From Roseiarcus sp963805295 (GTDB lineage Bacteria; Pseudomonadota; Alphaproteobacteria; Rhizobiales; Beijerinckiaceae), in NCBI GenBank assembly GCA_963805295.1, contig CAWDTW010000057.1, forward strand, positions 62,001-126,000: a stretch of 64,000 bases of DNA, read 5' to 3'. Below are positions 44,751 through 54,103 of the stretch, piece after piece (the stretch's first letter is position 1; each line of letters starts with the position of its first letter). The notes beneath the pieces are model-generated. The model saw only the letters and a program-made list of their open reading frames with translations, did not search any database and was not told where the DNA came from. The translations under genes were made by a program, and so were the position numbers.

Positions 44751-44877
44751 ATTCGCGGGTCCGTCTCCCGCGCTCCCCATGCGGGAGACGGAGAACTCGA
44801 AACGAGAAACGCGCGCCCGGCAGCGGGGCGCGCGCTTTCTTTCCTTCTTGCCTCCGCCGGCGGCCGAGCGCGGCGCC

Positions 44878-45210
44878 TCAGCTCGCCCGCGGCTTGCCGC
44901 GGAAGCGATACCGGCCGTCGACGGTCCGTTCGAACGTCTCGCTGACCTGCGGGTGGCGCACCGGCTCGCCCGAATTGTCGGGCAACAGGTTCTGCTCCGA
45001 CACATAGGCGATGTACTGGCTGTCCGCATTCTCGGCGTAGAGGTGGTAGAAGGGCTGATCCTTGGACGGGCGGACATCGGCCGGGATCGAGCGCCACCAC
45101 TCTTCCGTGTTGGCGAAAACCGGATCGACGTCGAAAATGACGCCGCGAAACGGATAGACGCGGTGCTTGACCACCTGCCCGATGTCGAATTTGGCGATGC
45201 GCAGAGTCAT
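44878..45210 (-). CDS. hspQ: Heat-shock protein HspQ
   Basis: 110 residues. IAKFDIGQVVKHRVYPFRGV, FDVDPVFANTEEWWRSIPAD, QPFYHLYAENADSQYIAYVS and EQNLLPDNSGEPVRHPQV are diagnostic for the YccV/HspQ (hemimethylated-DNA-binding-like) fold. HspQ is a small specificity-enhancing factor for Lon protease and acts in the cytoplasm. No heat-shock promoter is evident by eye. Confidence 0.93.
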   Translation of the reverse strand: MTLRIAKFDIGQVVKHRVYPFRGVIFDVDPVFANTEEWWRSIPADVRPSKDQPFYHLYAENADSQYIAYVSEQNLLPDNSGEPVRHPQVSETFERTVDGRYRFRGKPRAS

Positions 45211-45274
45211 GAATTCCGATTAGTCCGCGCGGCAAGCCCCGTCAATTCGCGTTTCGGCGGCGCCGTCGCGCTCC

Positions 45275-46320
45275 TCAAAACCGATAGAGCGCCGCGTATT
45301 CGGCGTCCTTGGCCGCGACCTGCTTGGCGAGTTCGACGATGACCCGCGCCTGTTTCCAGGTCGCGTCGTCCTGCATCTTGCCGTCGATCATCACTGCGCC
45401 CGAACCGTCCGGCATGGCGGCGAGGATCTTGCGCGCGAAAGCGACCTCGCCCGGATCGGGTGAAAACACCTTCTTGGCGATGGCGATCTGGCTCGGGTGC
45501 AGCGTCCAGGCGCCGGCGCAGCCGAGCAGAAAGGCGTTGCGGAACTGCGCCTCGCAGGCAGCCGGGTCGGAGAAGTCGCCGAACGGACCATAGAACGGCT
45601 TGATGCCGTTGGCCGCGCAGGCGTCGACCATCCGCGCGATCGTATAGTGTGCCACGGATCCTGCTGGGCGCTGAGGCGCGCCGCGCCCGTCTCGGCCGCG
45701 TCGGCCAGCACCTTGTAGTCGGGATGGCCGCCGCCGACGCGGGTCGTCTTCATCGCGCGCGAGGCCGCGAGATCGGCAGGGCCGAGGCTCATGCCGTGCA
45801 TGCGGGGGGAGGCGGCGGCGATCGCCTCGACGTTGTTGACGCCTTGCGCCGTCTCGAGGATCGCGTGGACGAGGATCGGCTTCTTGAGGCCGCGTCGCGC
45901 TTCGAGCAGCGCCAGATACTGGTCGACGAAATGGATGTCCCAGTCGCCCTCGACCTTGGGAACCATCACGACGTCGAGCTTGTCGCCGATCTCGCCGACA
46001 AGCTTCGTCATGTCGTCGAGAAACCAGGGGGAGTTCAGCGCATTGACGCGGACCCACAGGCCCGTCGAGCCGAAGTCGGTCGCCTTCGCCATGGCGATCA
46101 TCCCCTCGCGCGCGGCGGTCTTGGATTCGACCGGGATCGCATCCTCGAGATTGCCGAGCACGACGTCGACCTGACCCGCGAGCTCGCCCGCCTTGGCCCG
46201 CAGTTTGTCGTTGTGCGGCGGCACGAAATGAATCATGCGCTCGAGCCGCGACGGCAGCTCGAGCAGCGGACGCGGCGCGCCGATAGCGAGCGGGTCGAAG
46301 ACTCTGCGCAGGGCTTTCAT
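45275..46320 (-). CDS. mcl1: L-malyl-CoA/beta-methylmalyl-CoA lyase, with a 2-bp frameshift
   Basis: From ATG 46320: RRVFDPLAIGAPRPLLELPS, RLERMIHFVPPHNDKLRAKA, VDVVLGNLEDAIPVESKTAA (the metal Glu-Asp dyad), VMVPKVEGDWDIHFVDQYLA and GMSLGPADLAASRAMKTTRV. Near 45650 an extra AC in cacac shifts the frame, and the protein continues HYTIARMVDACAANGIKPFY, FLLGCAGAWTLHPSQIAIAK and GKMQDDATWKQARVIVELAK. It cleaves malyl-CoA and beta-methylmalyl-CoA in the ethylmalonyl-CoA pathway. The conservation on both sides argues that the indel is an error. Confidence 0.88.
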
Positions 46321-46600
46321 GGGGCGCCTTCATTGGAAATTTCGGCGCGAGCCTTAGGAGCTTTTAGCCCAACTCGCAATCGGCCGAGCGAACAAGGGCT
46401 CGAACGAGCCGTTTGCGTCTGCGGATTTTTCGGCGTGAACGCCGCGCCTGCGACGCTCGCGCCCGCACTCCTCCATGAGCCACGCGATCGACGAGGGTCT
46501 GGCGAGCGCCACGGCGGCTCAGGACGCCGCCCCCGCGTGCGCCACGGGGAGCCGTTTCGCCGCCGTGCCGCCCAAACGCGGCCGCCGACAGGCGTGGCGA

Positions 46601-46843
46601 TCACCTTCCTGTTTGGATTTGTTCGATCTCCCGCGCCAGCGACGTCTTCCTGCCGCGCGCGATGGCGAGTTGCTCGCCGATGGACGTCAGCTGCCGTCCG
46701 CGCAAAGGGTTCGAACGCACTGAATCGTCCCACTTGATAATCGTCGTCAGCTCCTGGCTCGCTCTTTCGAGAATATCGATGACGCTTTCCGCCTCGTGAA
46801 GATCTTGACGCAGTTCCGTCAAAGAATGCTCGCCACGACCCAT
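46601..46843 (-). CDS. Small helical protein, paralogue 1
   Basis: 80 residues from ATG 46843, which has GGGAG seven bases upstream. ELRQDLHEAESVIDILERAS, KWDDSVRSNPLRGRQLTSIG and EQLAIARGRKTSLAREIEQI predict two or three amphipathic helices and a basic C-terminus. A gene of the same length and about 70 percent similar sequence lies 0.5 kb away. I recognise no family. A regulatory or nucleic-acid-binding role is only a guess. Confidence 0.6.
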   Translation of the reverse strand: MGRGEHSLTELRQDLHEAESVIDILERASQELTTIIKWDDSVRSNPLRGRQLTSIGEQLAIARGRKTSLAREIEQIQTGR

Positions 46844-47147
46844 CGAACAACTCCCCGCCATCCACCAACAGCGTCTTCCCAGCCTTATCGCCTCAATTGG
46901 CGCCGGCGATGGACGAGCAGTTTAACATAACCAGCATGCCTCTGCGCGGACCGCCGCAGTCGGGTATGTCTCGAACTGGGAAGCCCTTTCCAATAAGGGA
47001 TTCTACGTATGGCGAATCTGAGGCGGATCAATTGCGGAACCGGAAACGCACGCGAGGCGCGCCGACGCCGATCGCGCCGCTCGACGACCTCATTGCGGCG
47101 GGGAGACGCTCGCTCTCTAAAACGCGCCTTTTCGAGAAGCGCGGAAA

Positions 47148-47390
47148 TTACGCTCCTGTCTGGAGCCGCCCGATCTGTCGCGCCAGCGACGTCTTCCTGC
47201 CGCGCTCGATTGCGAGTTGCTCGCAGATGGAGGTCAGTTGGCGTCCGCGCAAAGGGTTCGACCGGACAGAATCGTCCCAGTCAATGATCGTTCTCAGCTC
47301 TTGCCTTGCCCTTTCCAGGATATTGATGACGCTCTCAGTTTCACGAAGATTTTGGCGAAGGTCCACCAAAGAATGAGCTGCGGTTCCCAT
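47148..47390 (-). CDS. Small helical protein, paralogue 2
   Basis: 80 residues from ATG 47390, with GGAG seven bases upstream, the same spacing as its paralogue. DLRQNLRETESVINILERAR, DWDDSVRSNPLRGRQLTSIC and EQLAIERGRKTSLARQIGRL align along the full length with the other copy. The flanking DNA is also partly duplicated (gaggcggat-attgc-ggaac near 47020 and 47600). This is a local tandem duplication with both reading frames kept, which suggests selection. The 304 bp between the copies contain no other gene. Confidence 0.6.
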   Translation of the reverse strand: MGTAAHSLVDLRQNLRETESVINILERARQELRTIIDWDDSVRSNPLRGRQLTSICEQLAIERGRKTSLARQIGRLQTGA

Positions 47391-47733
47391 TACACCACTC
47401 CACACCCTACTGTGCGCGCGTCTTACTTCTGTCACGCGACACAGTAAAAGCGCCCAGCTGACTCTCCGCTCAACTTCATTACGGCGAACCGGGAGGACGT
47501 TTAACATGGCTCTTCCGCCCAATTGAGCGCCGCCGCCAGCGGAAACGTTCCAAACAGTGAGAAACTTTTTATAAGGACCATCCGTGGGGCCAACATGAGG
47601 CGGATGGATTGCAGGAACGAAAACTGACAATTGCACGCGAGGCGGGGCGACCCGAAGGCTCGCGCCGAGGCGCCCCGGAGCGACGATGCATCGCCATCGC
47701 GTCGGATGATTCCAAACCCCGGAGGTCGAACAT
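47391..47733. other. Intergenic region upstream of paralogue 2
   Basis: About 340 bp with no supported gene. It contains gaggacgtttaacatggct and a second copy of the segment that follows paralogue 1, so it is the degenerate flank of the tandem duplication. Confidence 0.4.
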
Positions 47734-47905
47734 GAAGAGGCTGCGGTTCTGGAGCGGCTCGGGCAGGCGCCGCGTTACGGCGTTTTCGAGGAGCCCACGG
47801 CGGGCGCGGGCGAGACGATGGTCGAGGTCCGCGCGGCCGGTCCTGACCGCGCCGCTGCCCGAGGGGTTCGACGACGTCGCGGCCGCCGCGATCGCCGCCT
47901 GGCTG
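47734..47905 (+). pseudogene. Internally deleted zinc-type quinone reductase (MDR) fragment
   Basis: One frame reads AAVLERLGQAPRYGVFEEPT and AGAGETMVEVRAAG, the N-terminus of an NADPH:quinone reductase-like MDR protein. A different frame then gives PLPEGFDDVAAAAIA, a segment normally about 70 residues further on. The DNA between has been deleted and the rest is lost. Confidence 0.6.
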
Positions 47906-47954
47906 CCGAGCAGCCCGTTCGGAACGGAACCGCGAACGCCGGGCGTTGCGGAGT

Positions 47955-48312
47955 TCACGCCGCGGCGCCAAGCGGCCGCGCTCGTTCGATCCGCTTGCGC
48001 TGGCGGGGGCTGTTCATCGCCTGCCACAGGTCGCTACGCCGCTGCACGTTGAGCCACAAATCGGGGCTGTTGCCGAACAACGCGCGCGAGGATGAGCGCT
48101 GTCGCCGCCGTCACCTTGCGGCGGTCATTGCACAGCTCGTTCACATGCTTGCGCTGAACGCCCATCGCCCGCCTCGGCCAACGCGGCCTGCGTGAGCCCC
48201 ATCGGCCGCATGAACTCCTCGACCAGAATCTCGCCGACCTCAGCATGGCTCACCTCGTCTGTAGCTGTGGTCGTCGAGATACACGCCCTCCGCCTCGCCA
48301 ATGCCGACGGCG
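47955..48312 (-). pseudogene. Remnant higBA toxin-antitoxin locus
   Basis: From GTG 48253: SHAEVGEILVEEFMRPMGLT, QAALAEA. Then, in a second frame, MGVQRKHVNELCNDRRKVTA, ATALILARV. In a third, FGNSPDLWLNVQRRSDLWQA and MNSPRQRKR. Together they make a HigA antitoxin with two frameshifts. Just upstream, GEAEGVYLDDHSYR is the C-terminus of the HigB toxin, and the rest is gone. Both genes are inactive. Confidence 0.75.
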
Positions 48313-48358
48313 GGTCTTCTGAACACTCTCTGGCCGGTGCTGACCTCATTAGACTGTC

Positions 48359-48745
48359 TCACCATAGTCGCTGTACGCCATAGGCGTCGAAGCCGCGCTC
48401 GTTTGAGACGAGAACGAGATCGTCGAGCATCGCCTGAGCGATCAGCATGCGGTCGAAAGGGTCGCGATGCGGTCCGGGCAACGCGCCGGCCGCCTGTCCA
48501 TGCCGAAGTACGATCGGCAGGCCGATAAACCCCTGAGCATCAATTGCGCCTGCGAGATCGGCGACAATCGCGCCGACGCCGGGCAATTTCCCAAGGCGAT
48601 GTTTCGTGGCGATTTCCCAAGTCGATGCTGCGCTGACGAAGATGGAGTTTCCGCCCTCGCCCATGGCTGCCCGCGCGCTGGCGCTCAGGCTCTCGTCTCC
48701 AGCGAGCCACCAGAGCAACGCATGTGTGTCGAGAAGCAGGCGCAA
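48359..48745 (-). CDS. vapC: VapC-type PIN-domain ribonuclease toxin
   Basis: 128 residues from TTG 48745, with GGGAG seven bases upstream. The start LRLLLDTHALLWWLAGDESL holds the first PIN aspartate, SIFVSAASTWEIATKHRLGK the glutamate, and HRDPFDRMLIAQAMLDDLVL then VSNERGFDAYGV the remaining acidic residues. These toxins cleave tRNA or rRNA. It lies 4 bp downstream of a Phd-type antitoxin gene, a standard operon. The frame is intact. Confidence 0.88.
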   Translation of the reverse strand: MRLLLDTHALLWWLAGDESLSASARAAMGEGGNSIFVSAASTWEIATKHRLGKLPGVGAIVADLAGAIDAQGFIGLPIVLRHGQAAGALPGPHRDPFDRMLIAQAMLDDLVLVSNERGFDAYGVQRLW

Positions 48746-48749
48746 CCCG

Positions 48750-48980
48750 CTACTCCCATTCCTCGAGGTCCGCGTCCGACAGGGGCTCGAAGAAATCCGG
48801 GCCAACGCTTATGATCCCTTTCAGCGCCCCAAAGCGGCGCGCGGCCGGCGGCGCGCGGACCGGCGTCAGCCGCGCCACTGGCGTCTTGCCACGCGCGATG
48901 ACGATCTCCTCGCCCGCTTCGACTCGAGCAATGAGCTTCGAAAGGTTCGTTTTGGCGTCGTGGATTGTCACGGTGGACAT
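48750..48980 (-). CDS. Phd/YefM-family antitoxin
   Basis: 76 residues. MSTVTIHDAKTNLSKLIARV and EAGEEIVIARGKTPVARLTP are the DNA-binding Phd/YefM fold. The acidic tail EPLSDADLEEWE is the toxin-neutralising part. It is the first gene of the operon with the PIN toxin, whose transcription it should repress together with the toxin. Confidence 0.9.
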   Translation of the reverse strand: MSTVTIHDAKTNLSKLIARVEAGEEIVIARGKTPVARLTPVRAPPAARRFGALKGIISVGPDFFEPLSDADLEEWE

Positions 48981-49448
48981 GACCTTGCTCCGAGATTAGC
49001 TCACAGCTTAGCTAATCGATGGGGGTTTGTCCATCGCCCTTGCGAAGAAAACGCGCCAGCAGGCCCGGGCAAATTGTCGTCGACACCGTGCAAGAGATGA
49101 CTGGAGATGCGGCGGTGCTTCAGAAACTTAGAAGGGCTGTGTTCGCAGGTGCGGGAGTGGCACGAGTTCGCGGCGATGGATTTCCACACCCTCCTGGACA
49201 CCACTTATGTCAATTGTCCGAGGGTTCCGAATTCGGAAATCTGCAGGACCGTCCCCTAGGTGAAGAGCATCGTTGTTTATGTAACGAAGCGTCAGAGTGC
49301 TGTTCTATACTGGCTTCGTTGGGTTGAAATCGGGTCGGGCGCGTCGATTCCGATGGGTCTGGTTGTGAACCAGAAGTGGCCGCTGCGCTCAAATAAATGA
49401 GGCGCGCGGCCCTTGCGAACAAAGCGCGAAACATGGTTGCGTCGCCCC
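48981..49448. other. Intergenic region before the helicase gene
   Basis: About 470 bp with no gene I can support. Several short frames exist on both strands but lack family-like sequence or ribosome-binding sites. It should include the promoters of the antitoxin operon and the helicase. Confidence 0.5.
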
Positions 49449-51519
49449 ATGTCGCTTGCCCTGATTCGCTCGACGCCGGTCGTCGAACTCAACCCCGGGC
49501 AACAGCTCGCGGTCGGGCACGGGATCGGCAAGGCCGACGGTCCCGGGCCGCTGCTCGTCATCGCCGGCGCGGGCTCGGGCAAGACCGCGATGCTCGCCCA
49601 TCGGGTGGCGGCGCTCATCCTCGCCGGCGCGGATTCGAAGCGCATCATGCTCGCGACCTTCTCCCGCCGCGCCGCGGCGGAGCTTGGCCGGCGGGTCGAG
49701 CGGCTCCTCGCCCGCCGCCTGTCTCCCGAAGCTGCGGCCGCCGCCGCGCCCGCCTATTCCGGCACGTTCCACGCCATCGCCGCGCGGCTCTTGCGCGAAT
49801 ACGCGCCGCGAACTCGGCCTTTACCCGCAGTTCACCATCCACGACCGCGAGGATTCGGCGGACCTCATGAACTGGGCGCGGCACGAGGCGGGCCTGACCG
49901 AGACGAAGGAGCGCTTTCCGGCCAAGGCGACCTGCCTTGCGATCTATTCGCGCGTCGTCAACGCGCGCGGGGACCTCGGGACGACGCTCGGCAGATGGTT
50001 TCCCTGGGTCGCGCCGCACGAGGACGCGCTTCGCGCCCTCTTTGCCTCTTACGTCGAGGCGAAGCAGCGCCAGAACGTGCTCGATTACGACGACCTCTTG
50101 CTCTATTTCGCCCAGATGCTGGCCGAGCCGGACATCGCCGCCGAGGTCGTCGCCCGCTTCGATCATCTGCTCGTCGACGAATACCAGGACACCAACGCGC
50201 TGCAGGCCGAGATCGTGCTGAGGCTGCGCCCGCGGGGCAGGGGCCTTACCGTGGTCGGCGACGACGCGCAGTCGATCTATTCCTTCCGCGCCGCCACGGT
50301 GCGCAACATCCTCGACTTCCCCTCGGCCTTCGATCCGCCGGCCAAAGTGGTCACGCTCGACCGCAACTACCGTTCGACCCAGCCAATCCTCAGCGCGGCC
50401 AACGCCGTCATTGCGCTCGCGGCCGAGCGCTACGCCAAGGACCTGTGGACGGACCGCGCGCACGGGAGCCCGCCGGCGCTCGTCAGCGTCGCGGAGGAGG
50501 CCGACCAGGCCCGCTACGTGGCGATCCGCGCGCTTGCCAATCGCGAGGCCGGGGCGGCCTTGAAATCGCATGCGGTGCTCTTTCGCGCCTCCCATCACAG
50601 CGCCGCGCTCGAACTCGAGCTGACGCGGCGCAACATCCCCTTCGTCAAGTTCGGCGGCCTCAAGTTCCTCGACGCCGCCCATGTGAAGGACGCGCTCGCG
50701 CTGATGCGCTTCGCCGAAAATCCGCGCGATCGGGTCGCCGGCTTTCGCGTCGCCCAGCTCCTGCCCGGCGTCGGCCCGAGGATCGCCGGGACGATCGTCG
50801 GCGCCGCGGCGGAAGACGACGGCTTCGCCGCGATGTCGGCGGTGTCGCTGCCGGCCCGCGCCCGCTCGGGCTTTGCGGCGTTCGCCGACCTCATGCGTCG
50901 CCTCGCCGCCCGCGCCGCGCCCTGGCCGGGCGAACTCGCCGACGCCGTCGCCTGGCTCTCTCCGCTGCTCGAGACCCACTACGACGATGCGCCGGCCCGG
51001 ATCGGCGATCTCGAGGCTCTGGAGCGCATCGCCGCCTCTTTCGCCTCGCGCGAGCGCTTCCTGAGCGAACTGACGCTCGATCCGCCCGACGCGGTGAGCG
51101 ACGAGGCGGGACCGCCGCTCCGCGACGAGGACTATCTCATCCTCTCGACCATCCATTCGGCCAAGGGACAGGAATGGCGCTCGGTCTTTGTCTTGAACTG
51201 CGTCGACGGCTGCATTCCCTCGGATCTGGCGACCGGCTCGTCGGACGAGATCGAAGAGGAGCGGCGACTCCTCTATGTCGCGATGACCCGCGCCCGCGAT
51301 GAACTGACCCTGATCGTCCCGCAGCGCTTTTACGTCCACGGCCAGCCGAAGAACGGCGACCGCAGCGTCTTCGCCGCCCGCACCCGCTTCATCCCGCCGC
51401 CGCTCTTGACGCACTTCGACCGGCTGACGTGGCCGGTCGCGGACGCGCCGCCGGCGCGCGCCGCATCTGACGGGCCGCGCGTCGATCTGGCCGCGCGGAT
51501 GCGGGCGATGTGGCGGTGA
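49449..51519 (+). CDS. UvrD/PcrA-like superfamily 1 DNA helicase, with a frameshift
   Basis: From ATG 49449: LNPGQQLAVGHG, the Walker A loop LLVIAGAGSGKTAMLAHRVA, then RRAAAELGRRVERLL and YSGTFHAIAARLLREYA. One extra C near 49806 shifts the frame. The protein resumes ELGLYPQFTIHDREDSADLM, LLVDEYQDTNALQAEIVLRL (Walker B), VVGDDAQSIYSFRAATVRNI and ILSTIHSAKGQEWRSVFVLN, ending LLYVAMTRARDELTLIV. It is an ATP-driven 3'-5' DNA unwinding enzyme. All motifs survive, so the indel is probably an error. Confidence 0.88.
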
Positions 51520-51558
51520 GGGGCTTCAAGTTACTTTTCAATTTAGGCTAAGCACGTT

Positions 51559-52764
51559 ATGGTGATCGTCGAAACTGTTCAAATAGCGGATAGCAAGATA
51601 GATAGTTTTGCCTGGGCGGGAATGCGCCAATTTCACAACGTGTCTTTCACTTCTGAAAAACACTCGAAGCTACTTAAGGTGCCAGTCACGAACAAAAATG
51701 TCCAAAAACAAGCAACACAAATAAGAGATTGCCTCATTCAGGCGAAGGAATATTATGACGCAGCGTCGAATGTGACTTTAGCAACCAAACCAGTGTTGTT
51801 GTATTATTGCTCAATGGCGCTTGCGATAGCAGAAATTCTAATGAAAGGTAGCGGTGATGTCAGTTTAGATCGTGCCCGCGCTGAACATAACCACCATGGA
51901 TTGAATTTTAGATTGACGTATTCAAAGAGCAATATTGAAAACTTGGAATTAAGTGCTTCAGGCCTTCGCGCGGTACCAAGCGTCAAATTGGTTGATGGGC
52001 ATCAAAGAAGATTCGGTACGTTTGAATTATGGCACCGAGGAGCACGTGAATATCCCGTACCCGGGTATGTTAAATATGAAATGAAAGACGCATTTCTTAC
52101 GAGGACAAATTTCCACCCAATTCTTACGAGCACTGACGAGAGATTACCCAAAATTGAGGATGGTGGGGTCAGTTTTCTAGACTGTATCAAGCATTTGCCG
52201 GAAATGGCACCCGCTCTTCAACGCTTTAACTTGACGCCGGATTTTGTTCGAGCCTGTTGCTCGTTGCAGGTTTCAGAACTTCGAAATATCAACCGAATGA
52301 GCATAATGATCCAACCTTTTTCAAACGCAGCCAGAGATAAATTCATTGAAGGGATTAAAGTCTCGCCAAGGGACGTTCCTTTGTATAATTACTTAGAGTT
52401 TGATAGCGGGGGTCACATTACGGTTGACCGAAGTGTATATGATTTTTACTCGAAGGATACGTATAATAATCAGCCATCCATGATCCCTCCAGGGATGCCG
52501 AGAGACACATATAACTTCATGTTTTATACCACTGACCAGGTTCCACTTAACGGGTTTGGTTCTTACTTGGTTGGTCTGTTCATATTGAGTAATTATGCGC
52601 GTTACTATCCAGATTTATGGATGAATGACATTGATAAATCTTCGCCACTTTCAATAATTGTGGAAGAGTTTTTGGATTCCGCGATGACAACATTGCCGTT
52701 ACTTACCTTGTGTGAATTCTCACGAAAACTGTATGTGAAAGAAGGGGTTCCGATAGCGCCTTGA
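51559..52764 (+). CDS. YaaC-like family protein in AT-rich DNA
   Basis: 401 residues. ATQIRDCLIQAKEYYDAASN and VTLATKPVLLYYCSMALAIA resemble the YaaC-like family (function unknown). The rest is globular, without membrane segments or recognised catalytic motifs. Codon use is strikingly AT-rich compared with the GC-rich genes on both sides, so it was probably acquired. It starts 39 bp after a helicase gene and is bordered downstream by an IS1595 in a tandem repeat. A defence role is possible but only inferred from context. Confidence 0.6.
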   Translation: MVIVETVQIADSKIDSFAWAGMRQFHNVSFTSEKHSKLLKVPVTNKNVQKQATQIRDCLIQAKEYYDAASNVTLATKPVLLYYCSMALAIAEILMKGSGDVSLDRARAEHNHHGLNFRLTYSKSNIENLELSASGLRAVPSVKLVDGHQRRFGTFELWHRGAREYPVPGYVKYEMKDAFLTRTNFHPILTSTDERLPKIEDGGVSFLDCIKHLPEMAPALQRFNLTPDFVRACCSLQVSELRNINRMSIMIQPFSNAARDKFIEGIKVSPRDVPLYNYLEFDSGGHITVDRSVYDFYSKDTYNNQPSMIPPGMPRDTYNFMFYTTDQVPLNGFGSYLVGLFILSNYARYYPDLWMNDIDKSSPLSIIVEEFLDSAMTTLPLLTLCEFSRKLYVKEGVPIAP

Positions 52765-52817
52765 TGTCGGAGCGCACGAATTCTCTCTTGTAGTCCCAGG
52801 ACAGGAAAGCGTTGCGT

Positions 52818-53967
52818 GGCTCTTATGACGTTATCTGTTGATAAGGCCCCATCCCGATGGCGCCGAGGATCCAGTTTGCGGAGTGGCCTGGTCTCCCCAT
52901 GCCTCGAGCGCTCGACTCCATCCAAGATAGTTGGGCAGGTTCTTGGTGGCGACGCCGTGGAAGCGGCGCATCCATTCCTTGAGCCGGCCGTGATAGGCGT
53001 TGACGTTGTTGATATGGAGGTCGGGGGCCTCGGGGCTGGGCTTGCCCGGCGCGGGAACGACATGGACCGGGATTTTCGCCCTGTGGGCGAAGGCCACGAT
53101 CGCCTTTCCGCCGTCGCAGACGAACCGATTGGCGGGCGTGACCACGCCGTCCAGCGCCGCCGCGATCGAGGCGCGGTCGACATTGGGCAACACCGCGTCG
53201 GTGGTTGCGCCCTCGCGGTCGCGCGCCACCAGGATCGGGATGTTTTCGAAGAAGAGGCCCGGGTGCTTGGCCTTGCCGCCCCGCTTGCGCGGCGGGCGGG
53301 GAAGACCGGACCTGCGGCCCTTGAACAATTCGAGGATGAACGTCTCGTCCGCCTCGACAATGCCTCTCAGCGTCTTGGGCTTGTCCAGCGCGGGCGAGCC
53401 GAGAAACCGGTGTCGCCAGCGGAAGGCCGTGGTGGGGTGGACGTGGCAACGTTCGGCGGCCTTCGCCACGCTGGTTCCCTCGATCATCGCCTGGGCGTGG
53501 TCGAGCCATTGCTCCTTCTTGCGCAGCCCCGCCATCGGCGTCTTCGTCAGGGCGTTGAACGTGCGCCCGCAGCTCTTGCAGCGGGAGCGCGCCAGACCGT
53601 TCGCCCGTCCCCAGGCGACGATGTCGCGCCCCGCGCAATGGGGGCAACCCCGGCGTTCCACCTTCGCCTGGCCGATGTCCCCCAGCGCGTCCTCGCGAAC
53701 CCGGCGCTGCTTGCGCGCGTCCCCCTCGGCAAGCGCCGCCGGCGCGTCCTCCGATCCTCGAGCCGCCGCCTCGACCGGTTCGCCAAAGCCCGACGCAACG
53801 TCCTCATCGGCCTTGCAAAGCGCCTTCACCGCCTGTCGCCGCTGCGCTGGGGTCAACCTACCGATCCCGCCCAGCCAATCCTCAAATTCCGGGCTCTCCA
53901 CCAACGCCTCCTCAAAATCAGACGCGCCAAGACTAGCCCGAAATCAATACTAAACGCCAATAGAGCC
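52818..53967 (-). mobile_element. IS1595-family insertion sequence
   Basis: The left end ggctcttatgacgtt and the inverted right end ggctctattggcgtt match. CGTTGCGT lies on both sides (52810-52817, 53968-53975), an 8-bp duplication as expected for IS1595. It is inserted within the 19-bp tandem repeat array. Confidence 0.85.
52831..53904 (-). CDS. IS1595-family transposase
   Basis: 357 residues. Zinc ribbon RRGCPHCAGRD with RSRCKSCGRTFNALTKTPMA, a helix-turn-helix (SVAKAAERCHVHPTTAFRWR), and the catalytic domain: GIVEADETFILE, NRFVCDGGKAIVAFAH and NVNAYHGRLKEWMRRFHGVA, with TKNLPNYLGW at the end. The frame is intact inside complete ends, so it is potentially active. Confidence 0.9.
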   Translation of the reverse strand: MVESPEFEDWLGGIGRLTPAQRRQAVKALCKADEDVASGFGEPVEAAARGSEDAPAALAEGDARKQRRVREDALGDIGQAKVERRGCPHCAGRDIVAWGRANGLARSRCKSCGRTFNALTKTPMAGLRKKEQWLDHAQAMIEGTSVAKAAERCHVHPTTAFRWRHRFLGSPALDKPKTLRGIVEADETFILELFKGRRSGLPRPPRKRGGKAKHPGLFFENIPILVARDREGATTDAVLPNVDRASIAAALDGVVTPANRFVCDGGKAIVAFAHRAKIPVHVVPAPGKPSPEAPDLHINNVNAYHGRLKEWMRRFHGVATKNLPNYLGWSRALEAWGDQATPQTGSSAPSGWGLINR

Positions 53968-54037
53968 CGTTGCGTCTTTTGGAAAGCGTTGCGTCTTTTG
54001 GAAAGCGTTGCGTCTTTTGGAAAGCGTTGCGTCTTTT
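53968..54037. repeat. 19-bp tandem repeat array
   Basis: gaaagcgttgcgtcttttg is repeated about four times. One unit also lies left of the IS1595 (52805-52817), so the array was split by that insertion. The last unit ends ctttt-aaatgc. The array is 67 bp from the next gene. The repeat translates in one frame on each strand, but no real gene is supported. Confidence 0.75.
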
Positions 54038-54103
54038 AAATGCTCGTCTGCAGTGTCAAACTCAAAGAGGTCCTTTGGCAAAGCCACGAGCCGTGGGGTT
54101 CGA

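Noticed and set aside
53968..54037. 19-bp repeats considered as a CRISPR array or iteron origin
   Set aside because: There are no spacers, only about four units, and no replication initiator or plasmid genes nearby.
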